Numbered from the stretch's first letter, positions 38,700-56,103 are shown. The stretch is 64,000 nucleotides of DNA from Spirometra erinaceieuropaei (GCA_902702965.1 CACRXP010000309.1:287249-351248), one strand, 5' to 3'. Notes: generated by a model not told the origin, from the letters alone. Program-made: numbers and translations.

Positions 38700-41509
38700 C
38701 TAAAACGATGGAGGACATATCTTTGAGGATAACATATGAGCAAACATCTGCAGGTCAGATTCGCATAAGAGAGCCCGCAATAATAGATTTAAAATAAGTG
38801 TAAACGGAAAATAAAAGTTTAAAAGCATGTCCTAATCAACGACGCCGTAAGCCGATATTTTGCCTTTCATGTTTAATCCATTGCTGAAAAATGAATGAAT
38901 TCCGGATGCTGCTAAAAATGAGGGTTCTCAGATGAAAAAAACGGACTCGAACGAAGACGCGGCCCTGTTCTCAAACCCACACCAAGGCGAGAGCCCAGAG
39001 AGATCTAAGAGAAGAAAGCGCCCTAGGACCATTACTAGTAAGCTGGATTCGCTAACCCCGGAAATGCTACTTCTTAAACAACTATGCCTCGGTCACATGC
39101 CCATGATGCCAAATTAAAATTTGTTGAGCATGCAAAGCGACATTTTCGAAGAAACGCATTTAATGATCACGCCTGCAGGGTTTTATAGGCCAGGCGTCCC
39201 AACGCTGACTTGTGACCGGTCGGATCAATTCAGCGCAAGGTCCCATGGTCAAGTGCATAGTAGCCCATCGGTAGGTAACGAGTAAACCGACAACGACACT
39301 GGGAATGTGCGGATCCCTGTACGCTTACGTCTGAAAGGTTATCTATCGATCCAAATAGAATGGATCCAAATGTCAGGCGCCTTACGGAGTAAAATTAAGG
39401 AGGCTGGAAATGAAACCAGCACAGGAAGTAGAGGGGTCGCTGGTCGCAGTTAAATCAACAGCCGACGGACGGGATGGCCGGAAGAACTGTCAACGTAAAT
39501 AATCTGGGCTGAAATGATGAAACCAACCGAGGAACCCTATGGTGGCTTGTTTTGACAGACAGATCTATGTCCTACTAGTAAGTTATTAAAACACTAAATT
39601 AAAATTAAAGGCAGGGAGTCGTAGATGGTCGTGATACATGTAGTATCGAATGTGGTTTTCAAACGTCTACGCCTGAAATAAAGATAATATTCTTCGAGCA
39701 AGTGGTCAAACTCCTACACTGGAAGGATGTATTCGCACCAGGACTCAATAGAAGCAAAGGGTTGGTGTGGGGATTTAGGGCAGTCAATTAATCACAGTCT
39801 GGGCTAATCCGGTGTTAGAAAATCAAGATATTTTTCAAAAGCAGCCGGACGGTTAGTGCCAAATGTCCAAAACACATAAAAACTGATTAATGCCTCACGT
39901 GGGGTCAGCAGCACAAAAACCTGCAAAAAACTATCCGTAACTAAGTGAATAATTACGCTAGGCGCCACGTGGTCGCTTTTCCACAAATTGTCAAAACAAG
40001 AGCCCTTGTAATTCTGGACAGACTGTACATGAAATTATTAAACGCAGCAATTTATCAAAAGACCCTGTTCAAACAATCGTATTCATGATTCGTTAATTGC
40101 CTGGTGAGACTTGCCACAGTTTATTTAGTGATTATTAGCAGTCCGTAGAGGTACTTAGTATGTTTTAGTGTGGCGGTCAAAGGTCCTTCTGTCTTAACTA
40201 TCCCTTGTATCTGACATCTCAAAAGCATGATGAAGAAAAAAATTCTGAGGCACTTAACACTTCCTTCCTTCCCAACTGCCAAGGAAAAACTATGTTTTGA
40301 AATATTAATTCTTACACTAACTTCTTTACACCAAACTATCGGTCGACGCCAAGGCCGCAACAACGTGCTCACTAGATAGTCGGTGGCATCTCATGACGAA
40401 GGCCTGTCGCTATTGATCTAATCCTGCTATCGCCAAGCGCTCAGCCCCGCAGGATTCACTCCGGCCTTGTCAGTCCACACTTGCGTGATCAGAATGTAAG
40501 CCTATAGTCGCGCGATCTCACAGCTTATCGATATGTGTGACCCTGAGATTGACCCGTGGTATGCATTCTAAAACGGCTGACTGAATCAGCAGACAGCAGC
40601 CGGTCCCGTTAGCTTACCAAAAAGCAGACTACCCTCAAAGCCTTGACGCCCTGACTTGGGATAATCCTCGTCCTAACTATGAGGGACGATTTCTAAAATA
40701 GGCAAGATAAAGCTCGCGACAGCACCTGGTAGTTTAGTTCTTCACTAATTGCCCCATGGATACGATCTCTCAATCTCTTACCGACTTCAGGCTGCTGGAC
40801 GTTTTTGTCATCTAGAATTTTCACGGAACTCGTTCCGGGTTTATTCCGTCTTTAAACAGCCAAGCACAGCCCTGACCACAATTTGGGAGCAAAAGGAAAA
40901 GATTTTGATGTCTGACACCACATCCTCGGCTATCATAACTTGGCTGAGTTCGGCCTGGAGACTAGTTGCCTGTTCGTGACATCCACCAATCTGTTTTGCG
41001 TTTACCCATGGAAACTGATAGGGCCATGTGCCCGTTCCTACACGAATAAGTACCCGAGCTGAAGCGACACAGAATGGCAGGTGGGGGAGACGCTGATGAA
41101 TTTCGTTTCGAGTAAGTGCGAATAACCCATCGAGTAGACCCGGGTAATGGATTAGCTGCGTCGGGTGCGTGCGCAGGTTGGCGGTTCTGCTGCCACAACC
41201 GGCTGCGCTGAATCAAAACGAGGTCAGGTTGGCTCACGGCGCATTTCAATGTACACCTTCACGCCATATCATCCACTGCGCTCAGGCTTATCAATGGTTG
41301 GTTGATAATTCAGGACTGAGCCAGGCTGCAATGAACCCCTCTTAATATGACCTTTATGGCACTCTCACTGATGAGATCCAAGTTGCCCTTACATAACTCT
41401 GTAAGGACAAGGTCGTGCGTGACACACGTAGACGAGCTGGTTGGTTTTGTTAGCCATTGCGCTCGGGCGCACCTCAGGTTGCCTTGACGCTAGTGTCATT
41501 GAAGCAATG
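38700..41509. other. Intron DNA, nothing assigned
   Basis: The section between the 150-base exon and the SINE1/RTE cluster at 41.5 kb has no recognised repeat or coding block. The basic plus-strand frame at 38932-39117 has no family. Confidence 0.4.
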
Positions 41510-41650
41510 AGGATGACGGAGGAGGGAGGGCGGTAAGTACTGCGCAAGTTTACCCCACTATAAACTAATTCATACGCATTTCAGGGTCCTGTGTCCACTT
41601 CGTGGCACACAAGGTGGACGTCGCCATTCGCCAGTCCAGGAATTCATCGT
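41510..41650 (-). repeat. SINE1-like head fragment
   Basis: On minus, GCGACGTCCACCTTGTGTGC, CCTGAAATGCGTATGAATTA, GTTTATAGTGGGGTAAACTT, GCGCAGTACTTACCGCCCTC. Only the 5' half of the SINE1-like unit is present. It directly follows the 3' end of the RTE fragment on the same strand, so a shared LINE/SINE 3' junction is possible. Confidence 0.55.
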
Positions 41651-42380
41651 GTGCGACGGCAGTGGCGACATTGATGCTTACTTGTACTTGGTAGGGCTGC
41701 GATCACGCCTGATCTTGCCAGCCTCGATGACGTCCCCAACTGCACCTCTCCACGCGTGACGATCCGCGGCAGCAGATTTGGGCAGTTCGACCCATTCTCT
41801 CCGCCAACGACGGATATCGAATATTGAAGGTCCAAAAACCACCTCCATGTCTTGACGAAATGTGTCGAGCCAGGTTTTGAACTGACCCCCTCTTCGACGC
41901 CTCCAATAGGGCAACGGTGCCGGATCGAGGGCAGTAACACTGAGCTCCTGAGGTGGACGACGAAGAACATGCCCCGACCACCTCGGTCGCCTTTCTTGGA
42001 TGGCCTGGATTATCCTTCCGATGTTGTCGCAGAGAGCGCGGACTGTCCCATTTGAGACGAAGTCGGTGTAGTTCACTCGAAGGATGGTCCTCAAGCAGTG
42101 GTGGTCAAATACCTCCAGTTTTCGCTCGTTCTCCACGCACGCAGTCCAGCATTCACAACCATAAAGAAGGACCGACCGGACAGATGCACGGTACACGCGA
42201 ATCTTAGTGGCGATGGTAAGGTCGCGTCCGATTCATAGGCATTTTCTAAGGTTTGAGAAAACCCGTAGGGCAGCATCGATTCGGGAGACAATGTCATCTT
42301 TACTCTGGCAATTGAGCAGCAGCCTTGCTCCGAAATATTGAAAACTGTCTACTTTTTCAAGTTGACATTGGTCGCCATAA
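41651..42380 (-). mobile_element. RTE-like LINE, C-terminal RT fragment
   Basis: The main frame (42196-41678) encodes the post-RT region MYRASVRSVLLYGCECWTAC, RKLEVFDHHCLRTILRVNYT, IQERRPRWSGHVLRRPPQEL, RRRRGGQFKTWLDTFRQDME and RRWRREWVELPKSAAADRHA. Upstream, in another frame, LEKVDSFQYFGARLLLN and CQSKDDIVSRIDAA continue the same protein. The C-x-x-W and H-C-L-R-x-I-L-R motifs are usual at the end of RTE-type RT proteins. The 5' part (endonuclease and RT fingers/palm) is missing, so this is a 5'-truncated LINE insertion in the first visible intron of the kinase gene. It belongs to the same family as the element at 16.6-20.0 kb. Confidence 0.85.
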
Positions 42381-42479
42381 TTGGATATCAGAACCTTTGG
42401 ACGTCAGGTATTTCAGGTCAGGAGACGACTGCAGGGGTCTCTGTATGTAAACAGAGGAGGAGCTTTATATTTAACGGGA

Positions 42480-42770
42480 TTCTCTTTGGCCAAGGCTCGT
42501 TCGACGGGACCCAACCACGCATTCAAGTTTGACGAAGCAGAAATTCTTGTTAAAGGCGACAACCGCGTGATCCGCGAACTGTTCGGGGCATGGTTTTTCG
42601 GTCCTCAATCCATCAACAAGCGCAACGATCTACCCGCTCCATATTCGGTGCTGAGACTGCCTAGGCAACGTAGTTGGCCACGAGGAGAGCTTGCAGATGA
42701 CCACTATCCCCGGTGTCAATTTCGGCGAGCCAAATTGCCCAAGAGTCCACACGGATGACAAAATTCGGCA
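42480..42770 (+). mobile_element. Penelope-like element fragment (C-terminal)
   Basis: FSLAKARSTGPNHAFKFDEA, EILVKGDNRVIRELFGAWFF and GPQSINKRNDLPAPYSVLRL match, almost residue by residue, the region after the GIY-YIG active site of the intact Penelope protein at 56-58.6 kb (HSTGPGHNFKFQEAEILARG and following). Only about 95 residues are left, uninterrupted. It stands head to head with the RTE fragment on its left. Confidence 0.8.
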
Positions 42771-43617
42771 GTCAGCAACTCGACTGTGTGCGATGGGCGT
42801 GGGAGCCGATAGCCTTGACCGGCACACAGGCGCATAGCAACTGCGCGACAACTGCATACAGCAGCACCTGGCCGGTCGGACCGTGATGCACTCGAGAACT
42901 GCCGATTGCGATAATCATGCAGAGGCTTAGTAAGTACAACCTATAAATACTGCAACACCTGGGCAACCCACTACTCTTATCTGACTCTGTCTCTGACGGT
43001 GGATTTGAGTGACAATCCGAGACGTCAGGTTAACAAAGCTCTTGCTCCAGAGACCATGTCGACTTCTTTGCACTTCACAGGTTCTGTGTGTTCTTAAGCT
43101 TCCTCGTAGTCCTTTGAGAAGAGCCATAGGAAGGTCTTCCACGCCGTCGGCGATTCTGTTGTCAGATAGTGGTTGGGGCCAGGAATGAATAAAGAAGGGC
43201 AGAATAGTCGCTGTGTGACTGCCTGCAAAGGCTCTTGATTGGGTCCCAAATCACAACGGGACCAGCATTTACCGTAACCTAATCGGTGAACGTAAGGCGT
43301 TCAAAGAAACCTCAAGTTCATAGTCCAGCCGAAGGTCACGTGACCAGCGCGGTACTGTCCGCGAGGCCGAAAGCAACTCGCACAAGCAGCAACGACTCAT
43401 CGGTCCACCCGCTAACGAGGTCGTGTTGGATACGACTACGACGACCGCAAAGGGAACAAAGATCACGTGAGCCCGCTAACGGTCGACCTCAGAGTGGTCA
43501 GGGCTAGATAGCAACAAACAGGCAGGTCGAAGTTCTGTGCAGGCGGAAAGGGTGAATAACTCAAGATTCACTTTCCCTAGCAAAGCAAGGCATCAGCGAA
43601 AACAAATAACAGCACTA

Positions 43618-49284
<5,667 letters not shown>

Positions 49285-49350
49285 CACCGGTTGGATTCAA
49301 GCCCACGGCGGAGAGGGCACGGACATGGTACAGCCAGCAACTTATCCACC
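49285..49350 (+). repeat. Short dispersed repeat, unit 1
   Basis: GGTTGGATTCAAGCCCACGG, CGGAGAGGGCACGGACATGG and TACAGCCAGCAACTT align with GCGGGTTCAAACCCATGGCG, GAGAGCTCACGGCCTTATTA and CAGTCAGCTCTTTAACT at 50989-51050, in the same direction. The GGATTCAAGCCC / GGGTTCAAACCC core looks like a pol III B-box, so a tRNA-derived SINE tail is possible. Confidence 0.45.
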
Positions 49351-49474
49351 CGAAATACAAGGTAACCACAGAGTCCTTCGTTTTGAATATCTGGCAGAAC
49401 GAATACGTCCGAACTGCGTAATCCAACGATTCGAAGGGAAGCGTACGACTGTCCCGGAAGATTCTCATAATTTA

Positions 49475-49726
49475 AGGCAGGTATAGACAGCAGAATTTAC
49501 TGGAACCAGTAAATTTCGCGACGGCTTATTAAGTGCAGCCTGACGTTGCATAACACAGATAACAAGTGAGAAAGAAACAAAGGTTCGAACTTCCACAGAG
49601 AAAATCAATTTAAAACAGTAAGATCATCGTATACTGCACGGAGACTAATCAATAAAATGGTAACTTGAAAACGCAACATAGGAATGAAAATGGGGAAGTT
49701 AACACGCCAAAGAATTTCGTAAATCG
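49475..49726 (+). repeat. Inverted-repeat arm, left
   Basis: About 250 bases that recur in reverse complement at 50303-50558. Matching blocks include GTAAATTTCGCGACGGCTTA, GTTGCATAACACAGATAACA, AGTGAGAAAGA, AGAGAAAATCAAT, ATCGTATACTGCAC, GACTAATCAATAAAATGGTA and ACTTGAAAACGCAA. Divergence between the arms is moderate, so the pair is old. Confidence 0.85.
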
Positions 49727-50302
49727 GGGATATCCAACACGAGTAATCGAAAAGTATAGCAACAATTTACAGCCCAAATTAACGGAGTAATCAGTTCCGA
49801 AAAAAACCGTTGTAATATCCTTATCCTTTAAAGGCAACAGCATATCCAATACCATTAAGCGGCGACTAAGATGCGTCACTGAAGGAACATACAACTCAGC
49901 TGAACTCATATTCTGCAGCCCTACTAAGGCTATCCAAGTTCCACGGGCGAAGCATGCCTTACCATTGCACGGCACGTCAAATTGTGTTTACGAATTCACA
50001 TGCACTTGTTGATGCAAGTACATTAGGCGAACGCAAAGGCAACTGGCAGCCAGGTCAGTTGAGCACCTGCCTAAATAGCTTTTAAAGCAGGGGAATAAGA
50101 TCCTACGGTCTTCTATTACAAAACGCCTCCTTGATAGTGGTCATTTGGTTGACCCAAAAACATCTTTTCGAGTATTAATCGAGAACGAACAACTGGGTTA
50201 CTGCGCTACCTGGAGGCAGCCTACATACGGCGGGAGAGACCTGACCTATGCAAACAGACCACGTGGTCAACCTCAGCTTGCCCTGGTTGATCTGAGCCCC
50301 TT

Positions 50303-50558
50303 TTGATTTACGAAATCCTTCGGCATCTTAACCTTCCCATTTTCTTTCCTACTTTGCGTTTTCAAGTTACCATTTTATTGATTAGTCTACGTGCAGTATA
50401 CGATGACTTTGCTGTTATACATTGATTTTCTCTGTGAAGTTCAAACCTCTGTATCTTTCTCACTTGTTATCTGTGTTATGCAACGGCAGGCTGCAGTTGA
50501 TAAGCCGTCGCGAAATTTACTTGTTCCAATAAGTTCTGTTGTCTATGCCTGCTTAAAA
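50303..50558 (-). repeat. Inverted-repeat arm, right
   Basis: Reverse complement partner of 49475-49726. The arms face each other across about 575 bases that contain no recognised gene, apart from an unknown minus-strand frame at 49649-49975 that overlaps the left arm. The arrangement fits either two copies of one repeat in opposite directions or the ends of a non-autonomous DNA element. Confidence 0.85.
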
Positions 50559-50988
50559 TCCATTCCGGGGAAATATTGCCTTAAGATTATCATAACAAAC
50601 CAGTCAGCGGCCTGTCAAAATATCCCCAGGAAAGCCAATTTGGAACTACACCAACAAATCTGATCCATTTCAAAAAGTGCCACTTAACGAAAACAAGTCT
50701 ATCTGGGTCGCATCAGAGGCCCCGAAAGAAAGGGCAGAGAGTTCGTGCAGCCAGCACTCTAACCGCCTGACCTACGAATCATGAGGCCTGCTTTTTGATC
50801 AAAATTACACACCCAACTTCCTGCAACGTATACAACCCATTAATCCCAACAGGATAGGCCGAATTCCCATTCGGCTTATCGTACACAATCGCCGATCCAC
50901 CAGATGATCCCCAGACAGAATAAATTTGTAAGTGTCCCTTAAGTTCAGACCTCCTAACTGAATATTTAGTTTAAAAAAATTGCAGTCC

Positions 50989-51050
50989 TGCGGGTTCAAA
51001 CCCATGGCGGAGAGCTCACGGCCTTATTACAGTCAGCTCTTTAACTGCCT
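50989..51050 (+). repeat. Short dispersed repeat, unit 2
   Basis: Second copy of the B-box-like GGGTTCAAACCC repeat described at 49285-49350, in the same direction, lying outside the inverted-repeat pair on the other side. Confidence 0.45.
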
Positions 51051-51072
51051 GCTTAGGTGGTCACCCTCGACT

Positions 51073-51114
51073 GGTTTACGAGCTCGTAAACCTACGTGCT
51101 CGGACCCGAGCACG
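51073..51114. repeat. Two adjacent perfect palindromes
   Basis: Positions 51073-51092 read GGTTTACGAGCTCGTAAACC, a perfect 20-base palindrome. Two bases later, 51095-51114 form a second hairpin with 9-base perfect arms (CGTGCTCGG and CCGAGCACG) around AC. Two such structures side by side are not expected by chance in this AT-moderate sequence. Confidence 0.9.
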
Positions 51115-51921
51115 ATATTTGTCTTTCACACTTAAAGTAGGTTATCCGCACTATAGTCGAGTTTTTTTCCAGCAATGCCGACAAGACTTGGGGACAAGTT
51201 ACATCAGTGTAAATTTGCGAAAGTGCAATAAGGCAGATTATCCAAACAATTTTTACCGTAATGTCCAGAGAGTTGAATCCAAGTATGCTGACCCGGCGTT
51301 CTGTTTGAAGCCGTTGTCAGTGGCTGTGGAGCTATATTATCACGTGGAATATGCAAGAAAGGGACGTCAAAGCTATCCGCTTCCATTACCACGTTATGCA
51401 TAAATTAACGGGCAAAGCGCGGCCCAATTCCCGCAAACGATTCCGTAATCGTGCAAACGTTAAGTCCCTGTTAAAACAAGAATTGATTTCCAAAACACTG
51501 CAGAACCCCCAAAGTTTCATTTTTAATCATGTTTATTTACACATTTGCAAACAAAAAAGGCCGTGGTGGACTGAAAAACCTCTCCGATAATTAGCAAATT
51601 ATTGTGTAATGTATGCGTAAAGAAGGATACCAGACCAAACGCGAGTGCGGGTAGATTTTTCGCAGATGACTGTGCTGATATGAAAGGGAATTATGCCAAC
51701 TACCCGAAATTCGAACATTTCTGTGTACACTAAGGCCTCAAAACAGACTCGGAGTGATTTCTTTACCTTCACCCATAGGTCCGTTGAAGTTAGTAGAGTA
51801 GCATATTATTCGCCTGTTTTCGCAACGCACATGCAGTGTCAGTCTATAATTTCTGACGGCATTCAGCAATCACTGTGGCAGTTTGCTGAAGTAAGCCAAC
51901 ACGTCCTTAGTTAGAACTGAG
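51115..51921. other. Unassigned DNA at the 3' side of the BEL/Pao element
   Basis: The integrase of the BEL/Pao element should lie here on the minus strand, but no H-H-C-C zinc motif or D-D-E core was seen. Plus-strand frames at 51119-51403 and 51351-51590 have no recognised family. Confidence 0.4.
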
Positions 51922-52377
51922 CTATGTCATTACGCAAGCATTTTCTATGGCCGGGAGTGATGGTTCAGCTGGAATCACCGGAAATTCAGGACCATTCTTC
52001 CAACGTTTTAGCTTATTACTTTCGTTCGCAAAGGCATCACGGGATAGCAGGTCGGCAGGATTTCGGCGGCATTCCATGTATCGCCATTTGTCTGGACTAG
52101 AGATATCGTGTATAAACGACAAACGGTTGGAGAAGAGGGTGAGAAAACGTTTCGAAGTGTTGCGAATGCTCCGGAGCATCACTGAAGAGTCTGCCCAATA
52201 GAAGGTTGCTGAAATCTTTACACTCATTTCCGTGCGGATCAGCCTGGCTATCTTAACGGCTACCACAGCTGCCATTAGCTCCAGGCGTGGTATACTTGTC
52301 GCACTAATAGGGGCAATTCTGGCCTTAGAAAATATTAATCGAGATAGCATTGTTTCGCATTTGCCCCCCACGACCAT
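51922..52377 (-). pseudogene. BEL/Pao RNase H region
   Basis: An open frame of 151 residues: SRLIFSKARIAPISATSIPR, LELMAAVVAVKIARLIRTEM, FYWADSSVMLRSIRNTSKRF and the conserved end WRYMECRRNPADLLSRDAFA, N-P-A-D being typical for BEL/Pao RNase H. The expected catalytic Glu in RLELMAA and the Asp in YWADSS are present. The fragment joins the RT through the frame at 52713-52471 (FTGRNILSHVSSFFDPMGYI), which is the RT-connection segment. Probably inactive because of the frameshifts around it. Confidence 0.8.
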
Positions 52378-52470
52378 TTGGACGACTGCGTCATAAGCGG
52401 TTTTCGAGGCGTCTTTAAAGATATAGAGTTGAAAATCATAGTTTGGTTTCGCCCGCTCTGGCCTTATGCA

Positions 52471-53241
52471 TCAAGGTACGGAGAAGTGTTCGAGATAAGG
52501 CAGTGCATTAAACCACTTTCTCCACAATGTCCAGTCTTCATTGCATATCTCTTCGTCCCAACCTACTATGCGTTTGCATAAATTTTGCAAGACCTTTTTT
52601 GCGAGTATCATCACTGGGGTAATGTATCCCATCGGATCAAAGAAAGACGAAACATGAGAAAGTATGTTCCTCCCAGTGAACTTTTTGTTCATCAGAAGCA
52701 CAAAAAGCGACATTGGTCGTCCTCAATGTCCCAACCCACGCCCAGTGCTAGGTGCAACACGGGATGCCGAGCTCCATAGGTGTGTTGGCCGGCTCCGACT
52801 CGGGTATGGACTTCGTTAAAGTGACACTGTTGCTGTTCGATTTGTGCAGTTGTAAGCCCCCTTTACTTAGCATTGACCTTAGCTGCTGGGAAAAACGTAC
52901 TGCCTTGTTCTCATCTCGCACACTGACCACTCATCTACATAGAAGCATCGTTTCGCCTCCTCGAAAACACGTTTATCATAGCTTTTCGCACTGTAATTAA
53001 TGGCTCTAGTAAGCGCTAAGGTTGCAAAAATTGGGGAGGATGTAGCTCCAAACAAATGTACTGTCATCCGGTACTCTTTTGGTGATTGCGTTAAGTCGCC
53101 ATTCGTCCACCAGAGGAACTTGAAAACATCGCGATCTTTCTCCGGCACCTGCACTTGATGGAACATCGATTCAATATCAGCCATGATGGCAACTTTCTCC
53201 TGTCTAAATCTCAAAAGTACACCGATTGGCGCATTGGTCAT
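52471..53241 (-). pseudogene. BEL/Pao reverse transcriptase
   Basis: Three frames carry the RT: TNAPIGVLLRFRQEKVAIMA, DIESMFHQVQVPEKDRDVFK, FLWWTNGDLTQSPKEYRMTV and HLFGATSSPIFATLAL. The active-site box reads CFYVDEWSVC, so the second Asp of Y-V-D-D is replaced by Glu and one or more residues before it are lost. A shifted frame continues VSVRDENKAVRFSQQLRSML and SKGGLQLHKSNSNSVTLTKS, then NKKFTGRNILSHVSSFFDPM and LAKKVLQNLCKRIVGWDEEI. With this substitution and the shifts the enzyme is not expected to work. Confidence 0.8.
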
Positions 53242-54147
53242 ATCAGGTCCGGAGAGTAGTTAATCGGTTAGGGAGGTTCCGTAGAATTTAGCTGCGCAGT
53301 CAATGACCACGTGTATCTTATTTGACTTGGCTGGATGGAAAACGGGATGGTGGGGAAGGTACCAGGAATAGGTTGCATCCTTGACCGGAACCTCTTCAGA
53401 ATATCCAGACTAAATGCATTCGTTCATAGTTTTCGTATATATTTTCAACAGGTCTTCTGATTTTACAGGCCGTTTACCGAGCAGTCGGAGGCGCTGTAAG
53501 GCGCATAGCGTGTTATTCGGGAAGATTGATAGGTGAGTTCTCCAAGGTAGGGCTAACATATAGTGACCATCGCGAAAACAAAGGGTTCGGTCCATAGCCT
53601 TCAACGCGATACGATTGTTTACAGACAGCTCTTTGTCTTTGGTTGGTCCCTGGTCAATGGAGTCTTGTTGATAGAACAGCTATAGATCCCTCTGGAACTC
53701 AACAAAGTTGAAGCAGTATATTCGTTTCTTCTCTCTATGAGTCAGATGTACAGGTCCCATCAATATCCACCCCAAGGCCGTTCGAATGGCTATGGTTGGT
53801 TTGCTTTACCTAAGCCTTGATCCTGTACCCAGTGTGCTTTAGATACATCGCATTCTAACAACAGCCCGATCTCCATGCTTTCACGTTATTCGAATTCAAT
53901 GAGGCCAGAGTGAGGCTACCTTAAAATTTGGGATGATTCAACTCGCTTGTGGTAGAGATTTGACAAAGTAAGCTCGTTTGACGTGAATACAATTTTTTGC
54001 CTTTAGATTCTACGTCAAAGTCTGCTTTCACGGTCTGGAATACAGTTTCCTTATTCAACGTTGATATGACGGTCTCCTTGCCTTTGCCCTTCATTCCAAG
54101 TGCAGACACGAGACTATCGTGTATAAGCGTGAGTCAGAGCCGTTGTC

Positions 54148-55290
54148 TTAAAGTGTCAAAGTCCGTGACGTGTATCGTTCGTAGCAGATGATCACTGGAA
54201 CAACTGCGATGGTGACCCTTGGAACTTCTTTTTCGCGTCCAACTACGTGATGACTGAAAACATTCGACGGGCTATTAAGTTCTCTATTGTCGGGATATAG
54301 TAGAGTAGGATATTCTCTTCCAGAGCTCTCGACTGTATACCCACGAGGTGATCTGCAATTCTTAGCGATATGACTCGCTTTCAGGCATCGGCGGTACAAA
54401 TTGCGTTCTTGTACAATTTTTCTCCTTTCCGTCCTGTCATACGCCACTAATGTTGGACATTTATAGGGATAATTATATTCACCAGAGACCGCACAACAGA
54501 ACTGGAAATGGACTCCATTACACTTTATTTCCGTGCTGTCTAAGCAAGCACATTCCTTTGAAGGTTGTTTGACAATCTGCATGTTCCACTGGGCTGCTGA
54601 TTTTCATGATCTTTCAAACCAACCGTTAATTCTCGGAGCCGACTACAGACAACATCAACGCATTCTTTTAAGAATCTCACGATATCTTTGAATTGTGATT
54701 CATCGCCCTGACGTATTGCATTTGCAGCGGTTTCAACCCATTGAATCCTTATTGGGAGGGTAGTCGTCTCACAATCGGCTCCAGAGTTCTGCTGGAATTG
54801 AGGTCGGACGCATAATTTAGTTGGTTTAAGGTTACCACGCAGGCTTGAATTTGTTGTCGGAGGCGGACCAACGCTGCGGTGCCATTGCCTTTTATTCGAG
54901 GTCCGTCGATTAATGCGTCAATAAAGGTTCGGGCTACGACATAATTCTGTCCAAATCTTTTGTTCAAAATATATTTGGCCTTTTTAAAACCTTTGTTGGC
55001 GTCTAATATCGCACTATTTTTTAGCCTCCTTCGCTTACCCCACAGTACTGTATCAGGTATATGAGGCATGTGATGCTGTCATTAGTTTTTCTTTCAATTA
55101 CAGAATGGAATTCTTTCACGAAAGCAAAATAAAATTTAGGGTTCCCGTCGAACTTCTGAATTTCACGTTTTGGCCGCTTTGTAGTGTGAACGGCGGGTTC
55201 GATATTATCATCCAGAATACCATCTTTCTGTTGAGCGATCGCAAAAAGCTCGTTATCTTTATTTAATTCTTGACCATCCATTTTCAAAGC
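54148..55290 (-). pseudogene. BEL/Pao gag region with zinc knuckle and protease trace
   Basis: The gag starts near 55287 (MDGQELNKDNELFAIAQQKD) with a following KRPKREIQKFDGNPKFYFAF segment. The frame then shifts into RRRLKNSAILDANKGFKKAK and LRQQIQACVVTLNQLNYASD. The Cys-rich part (CCAVSGEYNYPYKCPTLVAY, LYRRCLKASHIAKNCRSPRG) resembles the BEL/Pao knuckle but with an altered Cys. A protease-like LTL*DNGSDS follows near 54140 behind a stop codon. Upstream of the start a coiled-coil-like segment (LERQRLGMELSKLRLLEIGR) lies in another frame, so the gag N-terminus is longer than the first ATG suggests. Confidence 0.7.
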
Positions 55291-55399
55291 TGTAATTTTT
55301 CCAACTGAATTCGTCTTCCGATTTCTAGTAGACGCAGTTTGCTGAGTTCCATTCCAAGTCGCTGTCGTTCTAAGTGTCTTTGATCTAAGGTGATTGATG

Positions 55400-55900
55400 A
55401 AGCAGGTCGTGGGTGCAGCGACAGATACAGAGGGCTGTTTTCTGAAATTTGCTCGGACACGCCTCGAACAACTTTATTCAGTTTTGTTCAGTATATTAAG
55501 GGAAATAGGCGTAAGCGCTCGAGTACGCTATTTGCAACGTAAAAATGTGTGGTAGACAGAAAAATGTCCTGGGCTGAAATAGTTCCAAAAAACCCATAAT
55601 GGTAGGACAAAATGGGAACGAGTAACAGGGGGTGAACTATACTTCTCATCGCTTTTTATTAGGATTCTTTAGATTTTCTCGATTCACTGCTCGTTTTTTT
55701 CACCGGAATAGACGCACCCGAGGTCAAAGCTCTGTCCGACGACGGTTGAGATAACTCGGTTATTCTTTGTGGTTCTATAAAAATAAGCATGATAGAGTTA
55801 ATAAGGCTGGGAAAAATTTGAAAAGTGGACGTACATTCGAGGTGAGCAGACGAGCAGTCAGCGAATGACGTCAAAGTGTGGTGGTCGGTTTAAAAGCGAG
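55400..55900 (-). other. Possible 5' LTR/leader of the BEL/Pao element
   Basis: Upstream of gag on the minus strand there are two polyadenylation-type signals (CCTAATAAAAAGCG near 55660 and CTGAATAAAGTTG near 55490). The second is followed by a segment ending TTTCAGAAAACA, which would suit the R-U5 end of an LTR. The matching 3' LTR and a primer-binding site were not identified, so this is a suggestion only. Confidence 0.3.
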
Positions 55901-56103
55901 CGGGGACAAAGAGCAATAGACAGTGGACAAAGACAAAAGAACAAGGAATGACGAGAATCGACGAATATGGGTACAGAGGAAAAGGCAGGGTGGTATGAGC
56001 ACAGTCTGGTTACTAACAAACGGTTAGATTGCTGATAGAAGCGAACAGGCGAGTCCCAGGTAGCAGTTCAGAAGATGAAGATGCGATCACTGGGGCAAGA
56101 AGT

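Larger units (their letters stand above)
51922..55290 (-). mobile_element. BEL/Pao LTR retrotransposon, decayed, no integrase seen
   Basis: Minus-strand order is gag-like, zinc knuckle, aspartic protease trace, RT, RNase H, as in BEL/Pao elements. Evidence includes the gag peptide REIQKFDGNPKFYFAFVKEF, the knuckle-type CPTLVAYDRTERRKIVQERN with NLYRRCLKASHIAKNCRSP, the RT block KVAIMADIESMFHQVQVPEK, and the RNase H-side ARIAPISATSIPRLELMAAV. Stops and frameshifts divide every domain. No flanking LTR pair was demonstrated, although the 55.3-55.9 kb segment has LTR-like features. Confidence 0.8.
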
